Below are positions 41,062-49,553 of a stretch of 64,000 nucleotides of DNA, piece after piece; within the stretch, counting starts at the first letter, position 1; every line of letters begins with the position of its first letter. The position numbers and the translations under genes are program-made. The stretch covers positions 248,001 to 312,000 of the forward strand of contig JANSWZ010000004.1 in NCBI GenBank assembly GCA_024743215.1, given 5' to 3'. This DNA comes from Alphaproteobacteria bacterium. Lineage in GTDB: Bacteria; Pseudomonadota; Alphaproteobacteria; Rhizobiales; GCA-2746425. The notes below the pieces were generated by a model. It was not told the origin of the DNA. It did not search any database and saw nothing but the letters and a program-made list of their open reading frames with translations.

Positions 41062-42477
41062 CTAGAGCGGCACGCCAATGGTACGGGGATCGGCTTGGAC
41101 TTCACGCGGCGTCGTGAGTGGATGTCGGCCAAACAGGCTTTTTCCATCCGCAAACGGTGCTTCTACCCGGTGTGTATAGACATTGCCGAGATATGGTTCT
41201 GCAATGCCGAGTATGAAATCAGTGTCCAGATCCTCAGGCTCCAGCAAGCCTTCTCGTGGATGAGCCATCACATAGAGTATGGATGAAATAAGCCCGGCTA
41301 TAACCTGTAAACTGGTTGCATTTGTCGTCTTGTAGGCCCTGGAAACCTCTGTGGAAACTTCCGAACCATACCAAACCACTTCATCGGTTGTATTGCGGAA
41401 AACCATGACGCCGAGAGAGTCGATGCCACGATCAATTTCTTCCAGCATCACCCGAACCGGCCCATCCGGGTGCCAGTCATTTCGGGAGGCATTGGTGACC
41501 GTATCAAGGGCCGCAGGGCAGGGCTGATAGCAGAAATAGGATGTAGGTTGATAAAGCAGTTCATCGCCTTCACGCAGTGAGAGAAAATTGGCGATCGTGA
41601 AGGCTTCCACATGCGGAATCACCATCCCGGAAAACACGCCAAACGTGGGAGAGTACCCAAGGGAATGATAAAGCGCTGAGCGCGTATCAACTTCCAGATA
41701 CCGCACACCGCTGGCATCAAGGACAAAAGGTGCAATGGCTTCGTCTATGGGTTCATGGGTGCCGAAGGGAACGCATATCTTCTCAGATGCCTCTTCCAGC
41801 AGCCCATATATGGACCAGGTATTGAGCGCCATCTTTTCAGTGGACGGCGTGTCTGGTCGCTGGTCATCCATCTCCGTAATGATCACCGATGTAATGCCAA
41901 GCTTATGAGCAAGCTCTGCCCAATCGGTTTGTGAGCGAGGTTGCGAGAAATCCGACCCCAGTTCCTCTTGCCCTAAAAGGCAGATAAGGCGCTTGGCAAA
42001 ATGGCTGACGATGCCCGGATTGGCACCATGGCAGGTAATGGCGCTCGCGCCACCGGCAAAGCGCTTCTTGGCTTGCTGGATGTCACTGAAGCGCCCGCCA
42101 TTATTGATCATGTCTTCTGAGCCGACGAGATCCGCCCAGATTTCAAAACTGGTATCAACATAAAGAATGGAGCGTCGCTGGCAGTACTCAATCAGCGCCT
42201 TGCTGCAGATATTCACTGAAGCATTGACCAGAATACCGGAGCCATCGTCGAAAAACTGATCCAGCACTTCATCCAAATTCTTGGAATTTATGCAGCTTTC
42301 GACAAAAGAAACGCCGTGGTCCTGATGCATATCAGCGCGGTCGAAACTCTCTGAAACCACGAAAAAACGGTCCGGGTCCAAGTCTATATGATTGAAGATG
42401 ATGTCGAGGCCCGCATTACCGATGGAGCCAAACCCCAGCAGCACGAACGTACCGTCAAAACTCTGTTTCTGTGACAT
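41062..42477 (-). CDS. hss: Homospermidine synthase
   Basis: A 471-residue NAD-dependent enzyme that makes sym-homospermidine from putrescine, the main long polyamine of many alphaproteobacteria. The length matches bacterial homospermidine synthases. The N-terminal Rossmann fold has FVLLGFGSIGNAGLDIIF, and the saccharopine-dehydrogenase-like core includes AITCHGANPGIVSHFAKRLI and the Trp-containing WHPDGPVRVMLEEIDRGID region. GGAAGG lies 6 bp before the ATG. Neighbours offer no other polyamine gene, so putrescine must come from elsewhere. Confidence 0.95.
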   Translation of the reverse strand: MSQKQSFDGTFVLLGFGSIGNAGLDIIFNHIDLDPDRFFVVSESFDRADMHQDHGVSFVESCINSKNLDEVLDQFFDDGSGILVNASVNICSKALIEYCQRRSILYVDTSFEIWADLVGSEDMINNGGRFSDIQQAKKRFAGGASAITCHGANPGIVSHFAKRLICLLGQEELGSDFSQPRSQTDWAELAHKLGITSVIITEMDDQRPDTPSTEKMALNTWSIYGLLEEASEKICVPFGTHEPIDEAIAPFVLDASGVRYLEVDTRSALYHSLGYSPTFGVFSGMVIPHVEAFTIANFLSLREGDELLYQPTSYFCYQPCPAALDTVTNASRNDWHPDGPVRVMLEEIDRGIDSLGVMVFRNTTDEVVWYGSEVSTEVSRAYKTTNATSLQVIAGLISSILYVMAHPREGLLEPEDLDTDFILGIAEPYLGNVYTHRVEAPFADGKSLFGRHPLTTPREVQADPRTIGVPL

Positions 42478-42658
42478 GAAGGCCTTCCAAGGGGAGCGAC
42501 AGGGAAAGGAGAGATATAGATTGCGGATGGAATGATCTTACAGGATTGAATCTGAAAAGTTCAATTGGGAATTGTTTTTTTCGGTGGAATTCATCCTTGC
42601 AGCGCATTTATGACAGGACCATGACATCGCCATAACCCACACAAATCAAGCGCTTGCG

Positions 42659-43321
42659 TCAGCCGAGTGCCGGAAGACCATCAAGGGTCGCTAACACTGC
42701 TGCAGGACTTAAATCCTGATACTCATCCTGCTGTCCGGTCCGGTTTATCCAAACCGTACGGAACCCGAATGCGGTTGCTCCTGCCACATCCCAGCGGTTT
42801 GATGACTGGAACGAAATAGCATCCGGAAAGACCCGAAACTTGGTTGTCGCCATTTCGTAGACGGGGTCAGCAGTTTTGTAGGTCTGCAACTCATCGACAG
42901 ACAGAACGGAGTCCAGCAAAGTGTCAATTTTTGCCGACTTCACGGCGCTGTCCAGCATGTCTGGGGAGCCATTGGACAAGATCGCAGTTTTTGCGCCGCG
43001 TTCTTTAAGCGCGCGTAATACAGAAGGAACTTCGGGGTAACAGTCCAGTTCGCGATAGGCATCCAGCAGCGCTTCGCGGTATTTGGGATCTGCACTTGGA
43101 ACACATGCAAATGCATGATCAAGTGCTTGTTCGGTCAGTTCCCAGAAATCCTGATAGCGGCCCATTAGGGCACGCACCCAGGAATATTCCAATTGCTTGG
43201 CGCGCCAGATTTCAGACAGGCGCGCACCATCGGGTCCGATTGTGTCAGCGTGTTTTCTGACGGCTGCATGAACATCAAACAGTGTTCCATAGGCGTCGAA
43301 CACATAGACAGCGTGGGGCAT
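42659..43321 (-). CDS. Haloacid dehalogenase, type II (HAD superfamily)
   Basis: A 220-residue HAD-fold enzyme similar to L-2-haloacid dehalogenases. The nucleophile is D9 in VFDAYGTLFDVHAAV, with motif II ILSNGSPDML, the lysine in YKTADPVYE, and the C-terminal SSNRWDVAGATAFGFRTVW that sets the dehalogenase group apart from ordinary HAD phosphatases. The common YKPDPRVY segment is altered, but the catalytic lysine is kept. It may hydrolyse short 2-haloalkanoic acids, or have drifted to another substrate. It stands alone, upstream of homospermidine synthase and on the same strand, with a 180-bp gap. Confidence 0.88.
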   Translation of the reverse strand: MPHAVYVFDAYGTLFDVHAAVRKHADTIGPDGARLSEIWRAKQLEYSWVRALMGRYQDFWELTEQALDHAFACVPSADPKYREALLDAYRELDCYPEVPSVLRALKERGAKTAILSNGSPDMLDSAVKSAKIDTLLDSVLSVDELQTYKTADPVYEMATTKFRVFPDAISFQSSNRWDVAGATAFGFRTVWINRTGQQDEYQDLSPAAVLATLDGLPALG

Positions 43322-43561
43322 GTTAACTCATATGGTGAGAAAGATTAATTCAGTGTAGGCTCATAGTTTAACGAAACTGCGCCAGAATGAAAGTCAGAAG
43401 ACCAGGCGGTGTCGTCATTCAATAGTTTAGTGTCCGCACCCTGGTCCGGATTTCAATAACACAATTGGGTAATGGCTTGTTGAAGTTCGGCAGTATTGAC
43501 GCCGTGCGGCAGCAAAGCCTAATAAATTCAGCTGGGCGAAGGTTGGAAGTAGGAGTTTGGG

Positions 43562-45583
43562 GTGAGCGACAAAGAAAAGTGGGAAAATCCGGCGTCTGAT
43601 ATTCCAGAGGATGCAGTGTCTCCAGGTGCCATTCTGCCAAGACCAGCCAGAGCGGATGCTGGAGCACCTCCGGTCAGGTCGCCCGAAACCAGAGTGCCGG
43701 AGGGTGATGCACCTGAAGTTGGGATACCTGGCACACGTTCCCCGGCAAATGATCCCATACCAACGACAGCGAAGAACAACAGTGTTGATGAGCAGCCTTC
43801 GACGGTGAATTCCACGAAAACCTTTGCTGCAGAAGCTCAAGATAGCATGGCTGCAACGCCAATCATTGCCAAACCAAAACCAGGCAGGCGAGTTTTGGGG
43901 CTTTGTGTTGCAGCTGCAATTGGTGCAGCTGCAGTACTTGGTTACCAGTATTTTGGTCCCAAGCCGGAGGTCGAGAGTTTTGCGGCTTGCGTTGATCGAT
44001 CTGTACCCACCCTTCAAGTCGTGGATGATCAGAAGCTCAACGTCATTTTACTGCCACTGTTAAACGATCCGGAAAACATACAAAGCGGTCTTGTCCAATC
44101 TGCTTTAGAGGCGTTCGAAGGTTCAAAAGGCCCCTTGATGCAGGTGCAGACTGTTGATTGTGCGTTGGTTGAAGATTCAGGCAGCATATTGAAACTTGCG
44201 TCGACAGCCAGCGATAACAGCATCGAGATCGCCCGCAGAACTGGTGCAGATGTGTTGATCTGGGGAGAATTCTTGCCGGAGGATCAACGTCTGGAATTGC
44301 GGGTGAACTATCCCCTCGATGGCGGGCGGGCGCATTTCGCGACAGATCAATTGGCCTTGAAACCAGATTTTGGCGCAGATCAGGAAGCTGTATTCGCTGC
44401 GAAAATCTGGTCAACGTCGACCGTTGTTGACCGTTTGGATGCTGATAGTATGTCGGACGGGATGGCGGCCGCTCTTGAGGCCCTTTTACCGATATCGGTT
44501 AACCCCAAGCCAGAACTATCGCTTCAGCAACTTGGAAGCCTTTATCACGCATTGGGCGATGCAGAATATGTTCTTGGTTTGCAGAGTGAAGAATCCAGTC
44601 GATTGGAAAGCGCAATTGATCATTATCGCAGCGCTGCAGAAATGTTCGAACGGTATCGTTTTCCAGCCGATTGGGCGCGTAACCAGAATGATCTCGGTGT
44701 CGCTCTGACGGCACTTGGCAAGAAGGACAACCGCAATCAGGAAATTGGCCAGGCAATAACAGCATTGCAGGATGCGATTGTCGAAACACCACGCAGCCGC
44801 GCGCCTTTGTTGTGGGCACAATTGCAGGGACATCTGGCAGAGGCCCTGAACGCGCTTGGCACTCGCGATGCCAACAACCAGATGCTGGCTGATGCGGTTT
44901 CCGCTTATCGTCTTGCGCTGACCGTACAGGACCGCGAAAGCTATCCGGTTCAATGGGGAACATCACAGCATAATCTGGGAGCAGCTCTGCAGGCTCTGGG
45001 GCAAAGAGCCAGCGATCCAGCCATATTGGAAGACTCGATTACCGCGTATCGTGCAGCGCTTGAAGTGCGTACGGCTGAAAATCTGCCCAACGATCATGCC
45101 ATAACCCAGATAAACCTGGGCTCAACGCTCATGAGCCTTGGTGCGCGTGCGCAAAATACCGAATTGGTGAACGAGGCGGTTGTCGCCTACCGCGCCGCTA
45201 TTGATCAATTGGACAAGGAGAACTCTGTCATTGAGTGGGCAACAGCGCAGCACAGTCTCGGGAATGCCTTGGCGCTGATTGCCGAGCAGGAAGAGAGTAC
45301 CGAAAATCTGGACGCAGCACTCATGGCCTTCAGCCTGGCTTTGGAAAGTTTTGATCGGGAAACTGACCCGACCCGTTGGGCCGTAACTCAGAATAATATC
45401 GGCAATGTACTGCACACTATGGGAGATCGTCGTAAGGATCCCGAAGCTCTTATTGCTGCCATAGCGGCCTATGAGGCTGCGGTTTCGGTACTTTCAGAAA
45501 CAGCCCCTGCATATGCGGAACGCGTGGTTGAGAGTCTGGCTCGGGCACAGGTTCTACAGCAGACCATCGCTCAGAGTAACTGA
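43562..45583 (+). CDS. Membrane-anchored TolB-like/TPR-repeat protein
   Basis: A 673-residue protein with a Pro/Ala/Glu-rich cytoplasmic N-terminus (1-110), one transmembrane helix (about 111-131), then a soluble domain whose LNVILLPLLNDPE and RRTGADVLIWGEFL recall the TolB/FlgO-like domain found before TPR arrays in signalling proteins. From about residue 330 to the end are six helical repeats of roughly 50 residues each, with a recurring Y-R-A-A-L...WA-x-x-Q-x-N-L-G-x-A-L-x-x-L-G pattern. The start is GTG, with GGAG at good spacing. Function unknown; probably an envelope scaffold. A class IV aminotransferase gene follows closely. Confidence 0.83.
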   Translation: MSDKEKWENPASDIPEDAVSPGAILPRPARADAGAPPVRSPETRVPEGDAPEVGIPGTRSPANDPIPTTAKNNSVDEQPSTVNSTKTFAAEAQDSMAATPIIAKPKPGRRVLGLCVAAAIGAAAVLGYQYFGPKPEVESFAACVDRSVPTLQVVDDQKLNVILLPLLNDPENIQSGLVQSALEAFEGSKGPLMQVQTVDCALVEDSGSILKLASTASDNSIEIARRTGADVLIWGEFLPEDQRLELRVNYPLDGGRAHFATDQLALKPDFGADQEAVFAAKIWSTSTVVDRLDADSMSDGMAAALEALLPISVNPKPELSLQQLGSLYHALGDAEYVLGLQSEESSRLESAIDHYRSAAEMFERYRFPADWARNQNDLGVALTALGKKDNRNQEIGQAITALQDAIVETPRSRAPLLWAQLQGHLAEALNALGTRDANNQMLADAVSAYRLALTVQDRESYPVQWGTSQHNLGAALQALGQRASDPAILEDSITAYRAALEVRTAENLPNDHAITQINLGSTLMSLGARAQNTELVNEAVVAYRAAIDQLDKENSVIEWATAQHSLGNALALIAEQEESTENLDAALMAFSLALESFDRETDPTRWAVTQNNIGNVLHTMGDRRKDPEALIAAIAAYEAAVSVLSETAPAYAERVVESLARAQVLQQTIAQSN

Positions 45584-45622
45584 TAGTGAATAATGGAAGG
45601 CCCAATATGTCTAAAAGAATCT

Positions 45623-46477
45623 ATGACTGACTGGTCGCAGACATGGACCTGGCTTGATGGAAAATGGCTGGAAGGCAATACGCCGATCTTGGGACCTCGG
45701 AGCCATGCAATGTGGCTGGGGTCCAGCGTATTTGATGGCGCGCGCGCTTTTGAAGGTGTGATGCCGGATCTGGAATTGCACTGCGCGCGAGTGAACCGAT
45801 CCGCTGTTGCCTTGGGCCTGGAACCTACTATCGCAACAGAGGCGATTGTTGATCTGGCGCATGAGGGGCTTAAACGTTTCGAGCCGGGCGCTGAACTCTA
45901 TATCCGTCCCATGTATTGGGCAGAGGAGGGAGGCTTTATGTCGGTGCCACCTAACCCTCAGAGCACACGTTTTGCGCTTTGCCTTTATGTGCTCCCAATG
46001 CCAGAACAGCGTGGCTTTACAGCTACCACGACTACTTTTCAGCGCCCCACGATCAACACGATGCCGGTGAATGCGAAAGCCGGGTGTCTTTATCCCAATA
46101 ATGGCCGAATGCTGCGGGAGGCGCAGGCGTCAGGTTTTGACAACGCGCTGTGTTGCGATGGGCTTGGCAATGTGGCTGAATTTGCAACGGCTAACGCACT
46201 TCTGGTGAAGGATGGAAAAGTCGCGACGCCTGTTCCCAACGGCACGTTTTTGGACGGGATCACCCGGCAACGGATCATTGCATTGTTGCGTGGAGCGGGA
46301 GTTGAAGTCTTTGAAGCGTCATTGACATATGATGATTTTCGCACTGCAGATGAAGTGTTCTCAACCGGCAACTATTCCAAGGTGATGCCTGTCACTCAAT
46401 TTGAAGACCGCATTTTTGAGCCCGGCCCCATTTCAGCCTTGGCACGCGAACTCTATTGGCAGTTTGCCCATAGCTGA
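45623..46477 (+). CDS. Class IV aminotransferase (branched-chain aminotransferase-like)
   Basis: A 284-residue fold-type IV pyridoxal-phosphate enzyme. It shows AMWLGSSVFDGARAFEGV, YIRPMYWAEEGGF, the cofactor lysine in MPVNAKAGCLYPNNGRM, and EFATANALLVKDGKVATP followed by DGITRQRIIALLRG. It probably transfers the amino group of a branched-chain or other hydrophobic amino acid; D-amino-acid aminotransferases share the fold. I take the ATG at 45623 (MTDWSQTWTWLDGKWLEGN) as start; an ATG ten codons upstream at 45593 is in frame and neither has a strong ribosome-binding site. A bidirectional terminator follows. Confidence 0.87.
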   Translation: MTDWSQTWTWLDGKWLEGNTPILGPRSHAMWLGSSVFDGARAFEGVMPDLELHCARVNRSAVALGLEPTIATEAIVDLAHEGLKRFEPGAELYIRPMYWAEEGGFMSVPPNPQSTRFALCLYVLPMPEQRGFTATTTTFQRPTINTMPVNAKAGCLYPNNGRMLREAQASGFDNALCCDGLGNVAEFATANALLVKDGKVATPVPNGTFLDGITRQRIIALLRGAGVEVFEASLTYDDFRTADEVFSTGNYSKVMPVTQFEDRIFEPGPISALARELYWQFAHS

Positions 46478-46513
46478 ATCCGCAGCGATGGATGAGCTGA
46501 TTTTTTTGAATAA

Positions 46514-46539
46514 AAAAGCCGGGACACTGCCCGGCTTTT
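46514..46539. terminator. Bidirectional intrinsic terminator
   Basis: AAAAGCCGGG and CCCGGCTTTT are perfect 10-base arms around ACACTG, flanked by runs of A on the left and T on the right, so the hairpin followed by a U run forms on either strand. It lies between the convergent class IV aminotransferase (stop 46477) and BA14K (stop 46547) genes and would end both transcripts. Confidence 0.88.
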
Positions 46540-46546
46540 CAATTGA

Positions 46547-46981
46547 TCAATCAAATGGTGAGTTACACCGTTTGCGTCGCCCCTTATAAGGCTGGAACGT
46601 ATCGGTATAGATATCGTAAGAACGGTAACGGTTAAGGCACCATCTCACATGCGCCGACCCCCTTCTGCCACGTTTATACCGTGGCGCGGTATGCCGAGGA
46701 TAGACCTCTATGCCGCGTCGGTTGTGATTGTGATAGCCACGATTGGAATGGCGATGACAGTAGCTGCGGCCGTGGCAATGTGACCGGCGGCCATATTTGC
46801 CACCGCCCACAATCACGCCACCAAAAATGCCACCACTTCCAAAGCCGAAAGTGATCCCACCATTATGATTGTGACGGTGTTTTGAACGATGTGCGTCTGC
46901 AGCTGTTGAATATGCAGCAATCATGAAAACTGCTACCAACAAGCTGCTAAAGGTTGAAAACAAATAGTTTTTGCGTGTCAT
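46547..46981 (-). CDS. BA14K-family secreted protein
   Basis: A 144-residue exported protein. The signal peptide (FSSLLVAVFMIAAYSTAADA) is cut near residue 30; the middle is rich in Gly and His with many HRHNHN-like stretches, and the C-terminus HVRWCLNRYRSYDIYTDTFQ followed by GRRKRC is the conserved BA14K block first described in Brucella, where the protein is immunoreactive and lectin-like. The His-rich middle could bind metal, which is speculation. The ATG at 46981 is supported by GGGAGA upstream and by the signal peptide. Confidence 0.87.
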   Translation of the reverse strand: MTRKNYLFSTFSSLLVAVFMIAAYSTAADAHRSKHRHNHNGGITFGFGSGGIFGGVIVGGGKYGRRSHCHGRSYCHRHSNRGYHNHNRRGIEVYPRHTAPRYKRGRRGSAHVRWCLNRYRSYDIYTDTFQPYKGRRKRCNSPFD

Positions 46982-47114
46982 CCAGAATTCTCCCGAAAAT
47001 AAATCCGGCACCCAGAGGGACAATAGCACTATTCGTACATTTTCGTAAGATGCATTATTAGTGTGCGCGCACAGAATGCCTGTATTGCGTGCATACGCTG
47101 AAGCCAAAGCTACG

Positions 47115-48035
47115 TTACTGGGTTTGGGTTTTGGGATGTTCCGGCACAGACTTCAAATATGCTGCAATGGCATCCCTGTCCTCTGTGGTCAGCTTTGCTG
47201 TATTTTCAACCACCGCTGCCATTGAACCACCCAGACTGTCAAAGTCAGGCGTAAAGCCACTTTCAAGTGCGTAAGCAATATCTCCCGCAGACCAACCGCC
47301 AAGACCATCCGAATGCGGTGTGATATTTGGAATAAACCCTTTACCATCCGGGTTGGGGGCACCCGCAAATGCCAGGTTTCTGTCAATGGCACCAAGTGGA
47401 TTGCGTGGTGTGTGGCATTCGCCGCAATGGCCTAGTGCATTGACCAGATAGGCACCACGATTCACTTGCTCGCTTTGCGAGGGATCATTCTCAAAGGCGC
47501 TGAAATCGGCAAAGAGAACTTTCCACAGGCCCAAACCACGGCGCACATTAAAGGGAAAGCCCACTTCATTTGCAGGTGCAGCCTCGGAAACCGGAGGCAG
47601 CGTGTCCATATAGGCTTTCAGGTCAAGCACATCGGTTAGCTTGGCCTTGCTATAGGAGGTATATGGGAATGCCGGGTAGTAATGCGCCCCATCGGGGCTG
47701 ACGCCTCTGGTGACTGCGTTTACAAAAGCAAGCGGGCTCCAGGAGCCAATTCCGGCATTGGGATCTGGAGAAATATTGGGCGCGATAAACGTCCCGAATT
47801 CTGTTTCAAATCGCAGACCGCCTGCCAAAATCAGCTTGTCATCCCCTTTGGCGCCCGGTGCAGCGTGGCAAGAAGAACAGCCACCTGCGGCAAAAATATA
47901 TTCACCGCGTTCAGCGTCTGCAGTGTGTGCAGGAAGATCATCGGCAGCAAGCTGCTGCGGCATCGTCAAATACCAGAAGACGCCCAGACCCAAAACGCCC
48001 AGAACGACTCCAATTTTTATCAATTGCCGCAGCAT
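47115..48035 (-). CDS. Membrane-anchored diheme cytochrome c
   Basis: A 306-residue protein with one N-terminal transmembrane anchor (IGVVLGVLGLGVFWYLTMP) and two class I cytochrome c domains facing the periplasm. Heme-binding motifs are C53-S-S-C-H57 and CGECH in NALGHCGECHTPRNP; axial methionines are likely in the C-terminal parts of each domain. It resembles the cytochrome c subunits of alcohol or sugar dehydrogenases, but no dehydrogenase gene is adjacent. It lies 77 bp downstream of a cytochrome c-prime gene on the same strand, so both may serve one electron-transfer route. Confidence 0.9.
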   Translation of the reverse strand: MLRQLIKIGVVLGVLGLGVFWYLTMPQQLAADDLPAHTADAERGEYIFAAGGCSSCHAAPGAKGDDKLILAGGLRFETEFGTFIAPNISPDPNAGIGSWSPLAFVNAVTRGVSPDGAHYYPAFPYTSYSKAKLTDVLDLKAYMDTLPPVSEAAPANEVGFPFNVRRGLGLWKVLFADFSAFENDPSQSEQVNRGAYLVNALGHCGECHTPRNPLGAIDRNLAFAGAPNPDGKGFIPNITPHSDGLGGWSAGDIAYALESGFTPDFDSLGGSMAAVVENTAKLTTEDRDAIAAYLKSVPEHPKTQTQ

Positions 48036-48112
48036 AATTCGACTTTCAGAAAGTTAGGATCTGGGCTCAATTGGGAGATTGAATTCAGACCCCTGAATTG
48101 AGACGCCAAATA

Positions 48113-48544
48113 TCAATTACGATAGGTTTGATGGCAGGCAGCACAATTCGCCGCAACCATGCCGAACTGGGCTTTGAAAGCATCCAGATCAGCCGCGGGA
48201 GCTGCGAGCGCAGCAGATGTATCTGCCTCAAATTTCGCGATCGCTGCAGCGAAACCATCAGGATCGCTCCAGATCGTGTCCTTGGCTTTGGTGTCACCAG
48301 TAGAACCTTCCGGGAATTTTGAACCATAGCCGAGCGCAACAGCGTTCATGGTGCGCAAAGCCAACATGGCCACACGCGGATCAAATTCAGCCTGGCCCTT
48401 GACCATTGCGGCAGATGCACCTGTTGCTGCGCCGACCGATTTCATCATGGCCTTGCGTTCTGCAATCGGGTCACCGGCTGCATAAGCAAGTGTACTGGTA
48501 CCGGCCAGACCCATGACGATGGCCAGTTTCAATAGATTCTTCAT
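48113..48544 (-). CDS. Cytochrome c-prime (class II cytochrome c)
   Basis: A 143-residue periplasmic cytochrome. A signal peptide (LAIVMGLAGTSTLAYA) is cut near residue 22 and the heme motif C134-A-A-C137-H138 is close to the C-terminus in NCAACHQTYRN, the class II arrangement within a four-helix bundle. Cytochromes c-prime bind nitric oxide and are linked to NO resistance; low-spin relatives carry electrons. A clear CAGGAG precedes the ATG at 48544; the open frame continues 30 codons upstream but across a hairpin. Its partner, the diheme cytochrome, lies just downstream. Confidence 0.93.
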   Translation of the reverse strand: MKNLLKLAIVMGLAGTSTLAYAAGDPIAERKAMMKSVGAATGASAAMVKGQAEFDPRVAMLALRTMNAVALGYGSKFPEGSTGDTKAKDTIWSDPDGFAAAIAKFEADTSAALAAPAADLDAFKAQFGMVAANCAACHQTYRN

Positions 48545-48627
48545 ACACGACTCCTGTTGAGGTTGAGCAATATCCCGGTAAGTAAAACATAACAGCGCAA
48601 TACTGTCACCGGTACAACAAGCATCGT

Positions 48628-48647
48628 CGTTCACGGATGCGTGAACG
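48628..48647. promoter_or_regulatory. Inverted repeat upstream of the cytochrome c-prime gene
   Basis: CGTTCAC and GTGAACG are seven-base arms around GGATGC, lying 84-103 bp upstream of the cytochrome gene and directly beside the sodB terminator. It may be an operator for the cytochrome promoter or a second hairpin of a compound terminator. Confidence 0.5.
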
Positions 48648-48673
48648 AAAAAGGCCCGACAAAAGCCGGGCCT
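48648..48673 (-). terminator. Intrinsic terminator of sodB (minus strand)
   Basis: On the minus strand, AGGCCCG, an eight-base loop and CGGGCCT are followed by a short T run (five Ts from the A tract at 48648-48652). It lies 26 bp after the sodB stop, as expected for its Rho-independent terminator. Confidence 0.82.
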
Positions 48674-48698
48674 CTCTTAGATGTTTTGTATGGAAATG

Positions 48699-49295
48699 TT
48701 AGCTCGCGTTTTCGTAGAGCTCTGTCACATATTCCCAATTCACCAGATTATCGACAAATGCTTCCAGATATTTGGGGCGCAGATTGCGGTAATCAATGTA
48801 GTAGGAATGTTCCCAAACATCGCAGCCCAGCAAAGGTGTTGCGCCGTGAACAAGCGGGTTTTCACCGTTTGGCGTTTTCATGATTTCCAGCTTGCCATTT
48901 TTCAGCGCCAGCCAGCACCAGCCTGAACCGAACTGCGTTTTACCAGCAGTCATGAAGGCATCACGGAAGTCGGCAACGGAGCCCAGATCTTCTATGATCT
49001 TAGCTTCCAGATTACCAGGAATTGAACCGCCGCCATTTGGTTTCATCCATTTCCAGAAATGGATGTGATTGAAATGTTGGCCAGCCTGATTAAACAGGCC
49101 CGGATTGTCAGAGTGGCTCTTTTTGACCACATCTTCCAGAGACATATTGGCGTAGTCGGTGCCTTCGATCATGCCATTGCCGGCAGTCACATAAGCATTG
49201 TGATGCTTGTCATGGTGGAATTCGAGTGTTTCGGCAGACATGTAAGGTGCCAATGCGTCATAGGCATAGGGAAGGTCGGGAAGTTCAAAAGCCAT
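48699..49295 (-). CDS. sodB: Superoxide dismutase, iron/manganese type
   Basis: A 198-residue cytoplasmic enzyme that converts superoxide to oxygen and hydrogen peroxide. Metal ligands are H27 in EFHHDKHHNAY, the His in AGQHFNHIHFW, and Asp and His in LLGCDVWEHSYYIDY. The GSGWCWLALKNGKLEI segment and overall length favour the iron form, but metal choice cannot be fixed from sequence. There is no signal peptide. It is a single-gene unit with its own terminator, read divergently from ispH, an iron-sulfur enzyme. Confidence 0.96.
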   Translation of the reverse strand: MAFELPDLPYAYDALAPYMSAETLEFHHDKHHNAYVTAGNGMIEGTDYANMSLEDVVKKSHSDNPGLFNQAGQHFNHIHFWKWMKPNGGGSIPGNLEAKIIEDLGSVADFRDAFMTAGKTQFGSGWCWLALKNGKLEIMKTPNGENPLVHGATPLLGCDVWEHSYYIDYRNLRPKYLEAFVDNLVNWEYVTELYENAS

Positions 49296-49553
49296 CGGGT
49301 GTCTCCGGTTGTTAATGCGGCAATTCCGCCAGCTTTGTGGATCAATCCAAAATTCAAATCTGGCGTATTGACTGCAACATAGGCAGGTGTTCTGGACTCG
49401 GCAATGGTTTGGCCGCGTTCAACGCGAGATTTTTGCATCGAACCGCATTTTCATGGCCCTGGGTGCAAAACCAGCTTTGCCATCCCATTTGGGCAGTGAT
49501 ACACAGCTTCCAAATTCAAAGGCCAACAGGCTTTGCTCAGGAGTTTCGTTAAC

